Source: Clitopilus passeckerianus (lineage: Eukaryota; Basidiomycota; Agaricomycetes; Agaricales; Entolomataceae). From it: DNA of 64,000 nt. Location of the stretch: assembly GCA_944990035.1 (NCBI GenBank), contig CALYLX010000128.1:372001-436000 (forward strand), read 5' to 3'. Below are positions 1 to 12,000 of the stretch, in pieces. The stretch's first letter is position 1; each line of letters opens with the position of its first letter. Made by a program: the position numbers and the translations under genes. Under the pieces are notes generated by a model. It did not search any database, had not been told where the DNA came from, and saw nothing but the letters and a program-made list of their open reading frames with translations.

Positions 1-665
1 TAGATCGAAGATGGGTTGATTATGGGGACTTACTATCAGAGTTGGCGAAACGGATGGCGAAGGTTTCTGAGGTGGGTGGCTCTTCAGAGTAATCGGCAGC
101 TACCTTCCAGACCCAACTCCTATCGGAACCAATATTGGGTTGGAGTTTCATCTCGGGAGCAACTAGATCGTACAAACGAGAAGGATAAGGGTGAGAGCTA
201 GACACGCGATAATAGAACACATACTCAGGTGGTTCGCGCAAACCTTCAAAGTCTTGTCCCTGCGCATAACAACACGCGTCTTCTTGGTCTCCTTATCCGC
301 CAACAAGCGCACATCTCCTGTTCCTCGTTCCTTCCATTCGTTAGAAGCAGCCTCGAAGCGGAAGAGTTTGGCGCGCCTGGTTGATGGGTGCAAAGTCAGA
401 TCACACGAAGAAAATTGGTGTTTCTATTAAGACCCTACATCTTGAAGACAACATCTTCATTCTCCTCGTTTGTCTTTATCTCGACCTGCTCAGTGAGCTT
501 GATAACGGGCTCGTAATGGGGGTCGTTCTCCTCCTCCTGTTGACGCGTAAGTGGTCAGAATAATCAACGATCGATGAACAAAGACGAAAAACAGGCTAAT
601 GCTGCAGAAACTACGGTGATATTGACACGTACCCTGGGTGCAAGTGCGTCTGTGTTCTCCGACAT
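1..665 (-). CDS. Ran-binding protein 1 (RanBD), 3' end outside window
   Basis: Cytosolic RanGTP-binding cofactor that helps RanGAP release export complexes. Four exons are visible: 633-665, 439-536, 225-376 and 34-162; a donor GTAAGT at 33-28 shows the gene continues beyond the left edge. About 137 residues are seen. The start is the only ATG, in a short acidic exon that splices in frame. The RanBD signature is clear: HYEPVIKL at the domain start, then [35 protein letters not shown], the basic patch and [12 protein letters not shown]. All three complete introns are about 60 nt with good GT-AG ends. It is head-to-head with the Emp24 gene, 173 bp between start codons. The identity as RanBP1/Yrb1 is secure; the C-terminus is not visible. 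Confidence 0.93.
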
Positions 666-838
666 TGTATAGGATTCAATCGATGCTGGACGATGTAGCT
701 GCGATGAAAGGTGATGAGCCCGGCTTTGGAAATATTATCTTGCACCAATCAGGCTCCATCAAATTCGTGACATTGTCACGCGTCACGCGCTTCGTGGCCG
801 TGTGTGCAGGCTCGTTCTTGAAACTCATTGGCCTCGAA
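666..838. promoter_or_regulatory. Divergent promoter, RanBP1 / Emp24
   Basis: Only 173 bp separate the two start codons, so both 5' UTRs and promoters must lie here. No TATA box is evident. The interval is inferred from gene layout only. Confidence 0.5.
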
Positions 839-1720
839 ATGTTCTGCTCTCAGTATACCCCAAGGCTGCTCGCCGTTTTCTTCGTCGTTCTGGGCTTAGC
901 TCCTGCCTTTGTCTATGCTCACATAATAGAGATTAATGCTGGTCATAAAGAATGTTTCTTCGAGGACCTCCACGTGCATGACAAGGTGAATAGGAACAAG
1001 CACGACTTGTCTAGGTTCTGTTCTAACCATGGGACAAGATGACGGTTACGTACCAAGTAGGGGGTGGAGGGCACTTGGACATTGACTTCTGGGTGAGTTG
1101 CAATGACCAACGATTGTTCACTGGATAACTCACCTCAAAACAGTTAACGGATTCAGACGACGTTGTCCTTGGGAAACAAGTCCGACAATCCACGGGGTCG
1201 TTGTCAATTACCGCGACAAAGGATGGAAGACATGAACTCTGCTTCTCGAATCAGATGAGCTCTGTGACAGACAAGATAGTCAGGTTAGTCCAGTCTGTCA
1301 CATACGATTGACCACCGTTTAATATTTGAATGTAGTTTCAACGTCCATGGTGTTATTTACGTGCAAGGGGACGGTGAGAATAACAACATTGCGCCCATTA
1401 TACTTGCCACTCACCCTTCATTGAACCATTAGATGTTGTCGCACCTGTTGAACGAGAAATTCGCGCCTTGGCCCAAGGTTTGGCTAATGTCAAAGACGAG
1501 CAGGAGTACATTGTCGTCAGGGAACGAACACACCGAGATACCGCCGAATCCACCAACGCTCGAGTCAAATGGTGGTCTATCCTCCAAGCTATCGTGCTCT
1601 TCGCCGTTGTTGGCTGGCAGATTTACTACCTCAAAGTAAGTTTCTACGTTATTCAGATTTTATCCAAGTATTAACCATTGGTCCATCCAGTCTTTCTTCG
1701 AAGTAAAGCGCGTAATTTGA
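839..1720 (+). CDS. EMP24: p24-family COPII cargo receptor Emp24/TMED2
   Basis: Type I membrane protein of the early secretory pathway that cycles between ER and Golgi and sorts cargo into COPII vesicles. Six exons (839-985, 1039-1092, 1144-1283, 1336-1373, 1433-1635, 1691-1720) give 203 residues with all phases matching. There is an N-terminal signal peptide (about residues 1-27), a GOLD domain with two cysteines (GHKECFFED and HELCFSNQM), then the coiled-coil stretch DEQEYIVVRERTHRDTAES, a single membrane helix (VLFAVVGWQIYYL) and a short cytosolic tail FFEVKRVI. The FF motif and the absence of a KKXX end point to the beta subfamily (Emp24/TMED2) rather than Erv25. The 59-nt intron 1374-1432 removes an in-frame stop. 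The start was chosen because it begins the signal peptide. Confidence 0.92.
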
Positions 1721-2048
1721 ATTATTGTCCTCATATAATTTTACTATCAAGTTACAAATGGCTTTTCAGCTAAAGCGATTGAGAGCAACCATTATCTAAA
1801 AATCTGAGCCTAAAGTTACACCCCGATGCTGGCGGGATAGAGGGTATACAAGATTGAAGAAGGAGATCGAGAGGATTGAAAATAACTGAGTAAAGGATGC
1901 TATGTTTGTTGGTGTCATGATTTATATGCTAGTTTAAGGAATGATGCACACTAAGGGGTAATTATAACAATGAATGGGTGGGTCGTCCATATAAAGTACA
2001 TACTCGTGGCTTCAAGCACACAAGCATAAAAGGGAGAGTTCGTGATAC
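1721..2048. other. Intergenic, convergent 3' ends
   Basis: Tail-to-tail interval between the Emp24 and kinesin genes. It is AT-rich compared with the flanks, with no coding exon or RNA gene that I can support. Confidence 0.5.
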
Positions 2049-5000
2049 TTATCTCCATGTAGCCTTCTTCCTTGTCCGACTTGCATTCAAGTCGACACTG
2101 GAATTAGGGTCCGAGGTAGACGCCGAGAAGGACGAGTTAGGACCAAGTACGGATGACCTGAGTCTGGCCGAGCCAGTCCCAGAAACGGATTTCGCTGCAG
2201 AAGTCCTCCAAGTGCGCTTTGAAGGGCTAGCACCAGGCATTCTGCGAACTGAGCTGATGCTGGTTCCGTCGTTGTCCCGAGGCGAGAGTTGAGGAATGAG
2301 ACTGGATCGCCTCCTCCCCCTCTCCGGCCGTACAGGGCCAATGTTCGACCGTCTCCTCGCACTTGACCTCAGTCCGTTCGACCGAGGGGTGGGAGGAGGA
2401 GGGGGTTTCAGGCCCGTAGAAGGTCCTCGGCGGGCTGGACTTCCATGCAGCGCACGCTCTCTAGCTTTGGGAACATGCAGCCTGTCGGAGTCGGGTCGAT
2501 TCATGCTGACGTCCGACAGTGGGTTCGAGCTTCGGTCTTCCGTACCCCCACTTTCATCGCCTTCTGCGAGACTACCGAGGTTGGGCCTCTCGCCCTTGAC
2601 GATTTCAGGAAACCAGGGTCTAACCGGCTTGGGCGAGATCGCTTGCTACTGAATGACCTAGAGGTTGAAGCTGAGAGGAAGGAGCCGTCCGACGACGTCG
2701 AAGCGGACAAGCTGATATTGACGCTGTCGTCTATTCGCTCTGTCTCGTCCTCCCAGTCGCTTTCAGAGCTGCCAACGACGAGCACCGGGGTGGGAGGCTG
2801 GCAGATGCTGAGGACGAGGAAGAGGCCGTGCTTGAATCCGCGGTTGGAGGATCCGGAGGAATAATAGCTACCACCACTGAAGGTGGCCGTTCCCCACCAT
2901 CGTCCAAGTCCCCTCCAACTTCATCACGCCATTGGACGTTCTTCGCCGACTTAGTTACCTTCTGGTTAGAAACCCGTCGATATGGCTGGGACAAACTTGA
3001 ACGAAGTGATTTGCGGGGTGAACGATGGGACCGGCGGGGTTCCATGGGTGGTGCGAGGGTATCGCCAAATGCTGACGATCGACGAGAGAAAGAGCCATTC
3101 ATCTGCTGTAAGATCGCAGGCCCCGAAGCGATTCGGCGGTTTGGAGGGAAGCCCGGTGAATAACCTTGGAAGCTGTCCAGGGAGGACGAGGTATCTATTG
3201 CCTTGGTGTAGGACTCCGTTGAGGCTCCTACGACGTCCTTGAAAGCCTGGTCGTTACTCGACCGTAATCGTCCAAGCGATTTTGCTAGACTTTGGGCAAT
3301 ATCTGAGAAGCCCTCCTTCTCCCTCCCAGACTCTAGGGACTCTGCTGCCTCTCCCAGCATGACTGTAGACCTCCCAAGTATCCCAACCAGATTAACCATC
3401 GTCCTTGCCATCTCCTCGATAGCATCTTGCATCACATCCCGTTCACTCTCCGCCTTCAATTTTTCCATGTCTGCCTTCTTGAATCTAGCATCAAGCTTGA
3501 TGTTGCTAGCACTCAGCTCGTCGAGTTTGTCTGATTTTCGTTCAGATACGGCTCGCATGGTGGCTTCGAACATGGCAGCGGAATTTTCAGATCGCTGGAG
3601 TCGTGTATGGAGGAGAGACCCAGGTTTAATGGCTTCCTCCTGGGGAGCTGCGAGGGCCTGGAGGAGTCCTTTTTCTGCGGCCAAATCTGCTGCTAGAGCT
3701 GACTCGCTAGACGAGTCGAGTTGGTCCAGTCGCTTTTGAATGGCACCCAGCTTCGCCTTGGCCACGGTGATATTTCCATTGCACACAGCCCCATCTAAGA
3801 TGATGACCTTCGTCCTCTCAACCTTGGCGTCCATATCATCTCTGGTTCGTTCAACCTCAGCCGCCGCCTCTGCTTTCTTCCTACGAGCAATCTCGTTCTC
3901 CGAATCCCTCTTGCCAGAAAGTTTAGCTTTGAGTTCTGCAATTTCCGCGTTGAGCCTGTTGATGGCTTCCACGTATTGACCAACGTGTCGATTGACATTG
4001 AGCACGTTCCTGGTGACAACTTTGGTCTTGATCTTCGACGCTCGTTCGGCATATAAAAGTGTGTTATGGGTGTCATCGAAGTGATTGGAAGTCGGCGCAA
4101 CGCAAACGATCATGACCGTTTTGCAGTTGCCCCCAAGTGAGAATTTGAGCAAGCGCGTAAGCTTGCTGTTTCTGTAAGGAACGTGGCGGACGGCTCCTCC
4201 ACTCTCGCAGAGGGCATTGATGCAGTTGCCGAGGGCGAGGAGGATTTGTTGATGTTGGCGCCTTCCACCATTCTTTGGCCCATATTTGCCGTTGCGGCAG
4301 CTCGTTCGCTGCCTGCGAGATCAATGATAGAGAGTGTTGCCATAGTCTTCTGTTCGGTGAGTGAGGCCGTATGGGGACCTTGGGTGATATGGATTTGTAG
4401 AACTGCATGAGAACGAGAGCTGGTCTCGTTGGCATGTGTCGGGCTTTGAGTCCTCCTTGAATTTCCTAGAAGGACAATTTCTTTGACTTCGTCTGCTGAT
4501 TTGGGCTTCAGCTCAGCCAGTCCTACGACCTTGACAGTTTTGTCCTCTCGTATACAGAGGCCGCCTCGTGGTGCATGAGATCCGGGTTCAGACAACAGGT
4601 CCCGAATTTCCTCGTTGTAGATTTCGAGGAAAGTCACGACAACACTAACGTCCCAGTCTTGCTTGCGGTCTTCGATCATCTGGAACAGGTCCGCCATGGT
4701 GAGATAGATGATTCCAGGATCAGTGTCTGTTCCACTAATGGTGTGGGTTTTGCCGCATCCTGTGGCCTGATGCCAGTGTAAGCTACGGCAGCGATACAAA
4801 TTGGGGTCAAACTCACTCCGTATGCAAACACAGTTGCATTGTACCCATCAAAGAGCCCCGACAACAATGGTTTGGCAGTGGATTCGTATACATCTCGTTG
4901 CTGTGCTTCGTGATTCAAGACCTTGTCGAACATAAATCTCTTGTCCTTGTATCGCTTTGTTCCTGGAGGTAGGAATCCACGTTCTACGAATGCTCTTCCT

Positions 5001-5282
5001 GCGTCCTTCTCTTCAGGATCGAAATTAAGTATTCGGTCGTCAATGACTTGGACGATATCGCGTAAAGGGGCCATATTGACGACCTTGGCCGGGGAGGATA
5101 AAGCCCCATCTCCTCGTAGAACACTTTCATAATTCTTCTCTGGAAGTCTTGCAGCTTCCCAAGTACTTGGTGGTCGCACACGGACTGCATCACAGAACCG
5201 TCAATAAATTAGTGCCTAAATCGGCTACTATAATACAATAGGCCTTCTTACCCGCAACGGTGATGGAGCCTGCAGCAACCAT
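2049..5282 (-). CDS. Kinesin-8 (Kip3/KIF18-like) motor, frame broken in motor core
   Basis: Plus-end microtubule motor and depolymerase family. The first exon ([10 protein letters not shown]) splices to [14 protein letters not shown]-loop GATGCGKT is at residues 133-140, switch [10 protein letters not shown], switch II DLAGSER, then the L12/alpha-5 block, neck KTKVVTRNV, a coiled coil and a long Ser/Arg-rich tail with [11 protein letters not shown]. The intron 4765-4820 (GTGAGT...CATCAG) is needed to join FAYG to ATGCGKT. At 4242-4243 the universal motif NKSLLALGN is split: one base is missing and the frame changes, with no intron possible. The tail also changes frame twice: about 2740-2870, possibly an intron GTAGCT...GCCAG, and about 2510-2690. 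The stop at 2049 assumes the tail reads into the third frame; otherwise it ends at 2501. Kinesin-8 is assigned from overall motor and neck resemblance. Confidence 0.82.
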
Positions 5283-5499
5283 AATTTGAATTTAAACCGA
5301 GATTTCTCTCGCGTTATATGTGCTGGCGATGTATTATTTGACTGAAAATGCGGCGAACTGGATGTTTCAAAGGAAGTGGAAACGAGAGTAATGCCTCGCG
5401 GTCGCAACTTGAACCAGCAACGCGCCCATCACGTGGTCGCAACAGACGCGATCTTATCATACTATCCAAAAAGGAAATCACCCCTTTCAGACTCATACC
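5283..5499. promoter_or_regulatory. Divergent promoter, kinesin / dihydroorotase, with E-box
   Basis: 217 bp between opposite start codons. It contains an exact CACGTG at 5430-5435 (context ATCACGTGG), a bHLH/Cbf1-type site that recurs in other shared promoters of this window. Confidence 0.5.
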
Positions 5500-6769
5500 A
5501 TGGCCTCGATCATCATCGACTCTCCTGCCGACTTTCATGTTCATCTCAGGCAAGGAGCTCTCTCTGAACTGGTCACCCCTCATGTAAGAAAGGGAGGATT
5601 CAGCCTGGCATATGTTATGGTGCACTTTCAGCCGACAAAGATCCTACACGGACACTGAACAAATTTTCTCGGTAATCTCAGCCGAATCTAAAGCCACCTG
5701 TCTCGACCACAGAGCAGGCTATTGAATATAAGAAGACTCTTGAAAAGATAGATCCCAATGTAGAATACTTGATGACCCTATATCTCTCTCCAAACCTTAC
5801 TCCCGATGAGATTCGCAAGGCCAAGAAGGCAGGCGTAGTTGGTGGGTCTTCTCTCTGGGCTGATGTGTGTTCCAGCATAATAAAATTCATCCAAAAGGTG
5901 TCAAATCCTATCCACGGGGTGTCACCACCAACTCGGATGGCGGCATAGAATCCTATGAAGCTTACTATCCTGTCTTCGAAGCAATGCAAGAAGTTGATAT
6001 GGTTCTCAACCTGCATGGAGAGGTTCCTTCGGATGCCAGTGCTGTGTGTATCAGGTTCCTCTCCTTCTGTAGTAACCGAACTGATCTATACCTATGACGA
6101 AGAACATCCATGTGCTCAATGCTGAACCAACTTTTCTTCCCCATCTCTTCAAGATCCATGAGAAGTTTCCAAGACTCCGGATTGTACTCGAGCATGCTAC
6201 GACCCGTGCAGCTGTTGAAGCCGTCAAAAAGTGCGGACCGACCGTGGCATGTTCAATCACGGCACATCATCTTGCTTTGACTGTCGATGATTGGGCAGGC
6301 CAATCCTGGCATTTCTGCAAGCCCGTTGCTAAATATCCGGATGATCGACAAGCTTTGCGAGACGTTATTGCCGAAGGTATGGCATTCATTCCAAGGTTCG
6401 TATGTCACTAACCGTTATACAGGCCATCCACGCTTCTTTTTGGGTTCCGACTCCGCCCCGCATCCACCACACACGAAGTCAACGAGTACTCCATCTCACG
6501 GTTGTGCAGCCGGAATATATACGCAACCAATCCTTCTTCCTCTTGTGGCGCATATTCTGGAGTCTTTTGGTGCCTTAGATCAGCTGCAGAACTTCGCCAG
6601 CAGGTTTGGAAGGGAGTTCTACAAACGCCCTGCCGACGCCAAGGACAAGGTCGTTTTGCGCCGACCTATGCATGGCAAGTACCTGGTTGAAACCGAATAC
6701 AAAATGGGAGACGCCAACGTTGTTCCTTTCTGGGCTGGCAAGGAACTAGACTGGGAGATTTCGTCTTAG
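5500..6769 (+). CDS. URA4: Dihydroorotase (pyrimidine synthesis)
   Basis: Zinc amidohydrolase that cyclizes carbamoyl-aspartate to dihydroorotate, third step of UMP synthesis. Five exons (5500-5619, 5682-5841, 5898-6043, 6103-6376, 6423-6769) give 348 residues, the normal length for the stand-alone PyrC/Ura4 type. Metal ligands are visible: H13 and H15 (HVHLR), the lysine to be carboxylated K96 (VGVKSYP), H133 (LHGE), H173 (EHATT) and D243 (GSDSAPH). The substrate loop TQPILLPLV and the C-terminal PFWAGKELDWEI are typical. Every splice phase closes. In fungi this enzyme is separate from the CPSase-ATCase fusion, which fits. It is divergently transcribed from the kinesin gene. No anomalies. 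Confidence 0.95.
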
Positions 6770-7036
6770 CAGATGTAGCGTTTGGCCGCAATTCTATGTA
6801 TCATAAACTGTGGGAGGTATTTTTGGTTCAAGTTGTTTATCCATCGACTTGAGGGGATCATGATGTAGCCCTCGGAATGAGACAAATCAAAACAATGTTC
6901 TCATAGTTTTGGGCGTAATCATATATCAGAAGGTATTCCCTCCACCTTTCATTCTTCACTATCTGCTCCCGCTCTTGACGAGTGTCAGCCATCTTTCAAC
7001 ATATATTTCGTGATCTATTCTACAACTGCGTTACCC

Positions 7037-8793
7037 ATGTCCGCCTTATTCGGCCATGCCCATAAATTCCAGAAATTCTTTGGAGGTGGTAGCCTCAAAC
7101 TCCCGGCGCTGGCGCCACATAATATATCGACTTCTCTCCTCGAATCACGCGAAACCCTTCCTGAGCCCCTTTCCCCATCCCGCCTTGTGGAGAATGACTT
7201 CCAATCAAACGCTCAAAGTGCAGACTACTCTAGCTACAAGGCGACCTCCGGACCGTCCAAACCTGATCAACTGGAAAACGCCAAACAAGATAAAGAACCA
7301 AAAGGCCTACGAGTCCTCGATACAAACGTGGGCTCCTCCTCTGGCCCATCAAAGGCTTTCAAACATGCTGTGACTGGCGATCATTTGTACAAGCCCGACG
7401 ACTTCAATCCCTACCCTGAGAATGACCTCCCACCGACTTGGTCAAACAACAACCTCCAAAATTTGCTTTCACGCTCCTCCTCAGGTCACCTGTACACTCA
7501 GCAGCAGCACCCTAGCGGCGTTTCTGATTTCTCTTCGGTTGGAGTCCAGGATCCTGCTCACCTCGTATCCCTTAACTATGTGGCGGGTTCTTCTGGCGTC
7601 GACCCCCTTAATTTCATGCACCATCTATCTGAGACTGCCGGCAATGCACTCGAGCAATTCAGCCAGGCCAACCAGTACCTATCCGGTGACTCCAGCTCAA
7701 GTACTTTGTCATTTGACGGTAGCCTCTTTGACCCAGAAGAAGAAGAAAAGGACGATCAATGGCTAATGCTCCCCCAAAGTTACTCTGCCCTCGGTATATA
7801 TCCTATGGATCTCATAGACCTCACTGGTGACACAGATGAAAATTTGGATCGCATTCAGGTCTCTTCCTCCGAGCCTTGCGTATCGCTGGGGTCTTCTAGC
7901 TCACTGGATGTCTTCGAGAGTTCAGAGATCTCGGAAAGTCAACGACCTCTGACCAGGGGGTTCATCAGCCAATTGATTGAGGTCCCCGAAGAACCTCAAG
8001 TTCCCTCACAATCTGATGAAGATCGAAGCTCTGCTGAAGCTCCTGATGTCAAGAAAGAACGCGATTCCGACTTCAGCGACCATGAAGACTCGCCATCATC
8101 GGACGAGTCGGTATTCCCTAGTCCCCCCAGGAGGAAAAGAGGCAAAAGGGCTTCGAGAGCACCCGCTCCAAACAAGAGGGCGAAGGTTACTCTCGTCAAA
8201 GATCCCGAAGCTATGAGGAAGACTCCGTCAGGGCCAACCGATATGTCTTCTCGTGGCAGGCGAATCCCAGTAATACTGAGAGATGAGCCGCCAGTCAATC
8301 TTGGTACCCCGGTATTGGATGCGCACCGGGGCATTCCCATCAACGACTTGAGGGGAAAGGCCAATCGTTTCCGCGATCGCAACCCTGGGATGAACTTGGA
8401 CAGCCGCTGGCTTGCGTCCTTTGCCGGAAAGCTCACTCCTTTCGGGGAGCTTATCGAGGAATATAGATGCTACGTAGATGGATGCCTTCAGACAAACAAG
8501 AGGCGAGATCACATCCTCATTCATATCAGTGGTCAACACCTTGAGGAGCGGCCATTTGCTTGTGTCCATTGGTACGTCAGTCAAAGGTTCTTTGAGGTCA
8601 CCCGAGAATAACACTTTCCATAAGTTCGACAACTTTCCTCCGCAAGAATGAATGCAAGCGCCACGAGTTCAGCCACTCTGGGGAGAGGCCGTACGCATGC
8701 ACCATATGCCCCAAGGGAAAAACTGCTTTTGTTCGTCAAGATTTGCTGAGGAGACATCAGGCTCGCAAGCATGGCGTGAAGAGGGAACTTTAG
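7037..8793 (+). CDS. C2H2 zinc-finger protein, probable transcription factor
   Basis: Two exons (7037-8571 and 8625-8793) encode 567 residues. The first ATG of the open frame (MSALFGHAHKFQKFF) was used as the start. Residues 1-430 are Ser/Pro/Asp-rich and probably disordered, with acidic patches and a basic nuclear-localization-like stretch (RRKRGKRASRAPAPNKRAK). Three C2H2 modules lie at the C-terminus: YRCYVDGCLQ...HILIHISGQH, FACVHCSTTF...CKRHEFSH and YACTICPKGK...RRHQARKH. The intron falls inside the second finger and must be removed to form its second cysteine. This architecture is common in fungal sequence-specific regulators, but I do not recognise a specific orthologue or target. Confidence 0.85.
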
Positions 8794-9004
8794 TTCGTAA
8801 ATTGTATATAGTTGGTCGTGATGTAGTCTGGCGTGACAAGCATTGTACAAATATTCACAGCGTATGCACTATTCCTAACCCATTCATTATACTTTGAGAC
8901 TGCAGCGAAAGCGAGAAAAGCGAAGAGCGAGGTACCTAATCACTCGTGAATATTAGGGGTGGTTAAGATAGGAGTTTATAGCAAGTGAAGTGTCCGTGGA
9001 ATCA

Positions 9005-12000
9005 TTATGGCCGCCAAATCGAGGTCCTCATGGGAGAACGAGTAGTAGAATTGTTGTTCCGGACTTGGAGTGTAGGCGGCTTCGTAGGCGTAACTGGCCG
9101 CATTAAGCTATCCATATCGGCTCGCCGGATGAATTGCATTGGTGTCAATGGGGAACCGCTCGCAGAGGGACTCCCATTGAATGAGCCTGGACTACGCCGA
9201 GGGGTCTCGAACGAGAAGTTCGGAACGAAGGTCATCGCAGGTTCAGGGGTTCGTGGCGGGCGTGGCGGAGATGTAGGTTCCGGTCTTTCGAGAAGAGTAG
9301 TAGAGCTGATCCACTTTTCCTCCTTTTGGCCCTGTCGCGGTGGGCTCTCGGGCAAGAGGCGAAAACTCTCCGCAAAGTGGTCCTTGATGAATCTGTACTA
9401 TGATTAGAAAAAGTGGTAGTTCATCTCAAGGGTACTCACTTTGAAAGTTCACTCCAACCGCCTCCAACCCGCACCATTACGGTCTGCGATCTCAGGATGC
9501 GACAGAAGCATAGTTTCGGATCCTGGTTTCCTATCCAATACTTGCCACTCTGATCTTTCCAGGATTCAGAGACGCCTTCGACGTTGATGCCGACGGGTAA
9601 ATTATTGACAACCTCTCCTACTGCCACATCGAGTTTGTTCTTCGGGTCAGCAACGTATTTCCTGCGAGATGCAGCTTTCAATGGGGTGGGAAGCTTTCCC
9701 TCCGGGAACAAAGAGGATAGCGAGTTCCTGGGAGCTTTTGCCCAAGAAGACATCGAAGTTGACGATCTTGTGTGCGTTCGAGTGCTATAGGACATCTCTG
9801 AAGGAGACGGAGAGACACCTCGTTTCGTTACGGTCGACTTTCTTGGCCGTGGTTTGGAAGGCGTGACGGCTCGTTGGGGAGTTGAGGTCGAATTCGAAAG
9901 GCTTGTTGTGCGTTGCCTGGAGGCGAACGTGGTCCCATACAGGGAGGATCGTTGAGGACCAGATACAGATCGGGGCGTAGTAGACATTGTTGTAATGTCT
10001 TCTTGGCTATGGAGGCTGGGGTGAGCATGACGGGGTCCTTTGGCTGGCGGTTTGGTTTTCGGCGTTGGGTCGTTCGATACGATCCTCCTCGTGCTAGGGT
10101 GCTTAGGCACCGCAAGATGCTTCTGAGAAGCGGATGCAGAAAGGTTAGCGTATGTGCCGTGTTTCTTTGCTCCGCGAACAACAGGGACACTCTGGGTACT
10201 ACGAGTAGTAGAAATGCTTCCTGCACGACTCGACGACGTTCGAGAGCTCATTTTGCTTCCGGGGCGTGATTTCTTCTCTAATCTTTCGGTGGCCATCTCC
10301 TCAAGTTCCGTCCACGTCTGAACCAAACGGGTCTTCTCAGAAATTGCCCGTATGTCATCAGCGACTGGCAAAAAGCTCGAACTGACGTCGTCCACCGCCT
10401 GTCTGGTAAAGATAACTCGGGCAGAGAGCTGCTCTTCAGGTGGTGCAGCAGGGTGAGATCGGTGAGGCGAGGTAAGTTCACCAATTGGTAGAGCAGGATA
10501 ACTGTCGATGTGCTCTAATAGGTCACTGAGAGCAGCATCGCAGCCCTCGACGTCCGTAGCCAGTTGTGCAAGCTTTCCAACCCGTTTGAGCATCTCTGAA
10601 GAAAGCTCGACGTCTTGAGCAAGCGAATCAAATTCAACTCTCGTGGGAGAATCTGTTGGTATGTCTGGTAGATGGGATAGTTCTAAAGAGATAGAGGCGA
10701 AGTCCGGTTCTAGCTTCCTGAACTGTTGAGCCTTTGGAAGCGGAGAGTCCGGCCGTTGGGGTCGACATATTTGATTAAGTCCGAGAGCAAGCAGACGCTT
10801 TCGCAACGCAGCAATTTGAGCTTGGAGATATGAGGAGGTGTGACTCCTACTTGGCGAACCGCGAGAGACGCGTGGACCAAAAGGATCTAGCAACCAAGAT
10901 GAGCATTTGTATTATGAAATGCAGTTTTATCTTACCCTCTTCCGAGCCCAAATCCCGTATCCTGTCCTGTATGCTTCTGAAGGAGGATGCCAATGGCGAT
11001 CCTTCCCGAGGCCTTACTGGGGACCATCGACCTTTCATTGCTGGGATGCGACTGGGCGACGGGCGTTTCTGAGGTGTATGACGACCTGGCGTTCCTGAAC
11101 GAGGAGAACCGTTCTGGGAATCATGGAGGTTTGATTCAGGATAGATAATGGTATTCATCCCAGGTACTCCGTCTGGCGACCGTAGGTCCCGTGTGGGGAC
11201 TATCGTCTCTGCGGGAGAGGTAACTCGAGCTTCAGATTGCTGGTCTTGAGGTTCACCTTGTGCCTCATCCGGGGTCATCACTAAATCCGCAAGGATAAGT
11301 GGTTTATCGCCTGGGTGACTATCTGGCATCGAAGAAGTCTCCGCATCTTTTCTCGTAGATTCAACATCCAAAGAGAACGGGGGGTCCAACTGAGGAAAGC
11401 TGTCCTGTAGCACGAATGGTTCTTCAAGTTGAGAAGTCGCATTGGGGGCCGCCGCCTCCTTTTGTCGAGCAATGGCAGCAGATTCCTCTTCATCGATATC
11501 GTGCTGGATGCTATTGCGCAAAGCACCAACGTCGTCCTGCCACCTCCTGAATCGCAGCTCCGCATCATTCACAAGGTTGGAGCGTTGTGTAACCACGGGG
11601 TTGTGGGGTACTTGGTTTTCCATGTTTCGTACTAGCTGGAGGATGGGTGATAGAGAGCGTGGAACCTCTAAACCATGGGTTTCGGATAGGTGGGACACCT
11701 GGGAAGATAAGTCTCGCAGGTGAGCGAGCTTGGAATCTGAATCAACATGGTTTCCCAGCGCCGCCCCCAGAGTTGCCAGAGTTTCCTCAGCGGAAGCGAT
11801 GACACCGATCAACTCTGAAGTCAAGCGATCAACATCCTTGGCCTGGCAAGCGACCGAATAATCGACGTTGAGCCTTGATAGAAGCTCAAATTTGCCATTG
11901 AGCTGCGTGGCGAAGTAATTGGTGTCGGCGCGTACTTCTGAGTCGAGAGTGGCGAGGTCGAAGGGAAGCTCGATAAACGATGATTGGGCATCCAACAGGA

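Noticed and set aside
3239..3979. Long plus-strand open frames over the kinesin gene
   Set aside because: Antisense shadows of the kinesin coiled coil.
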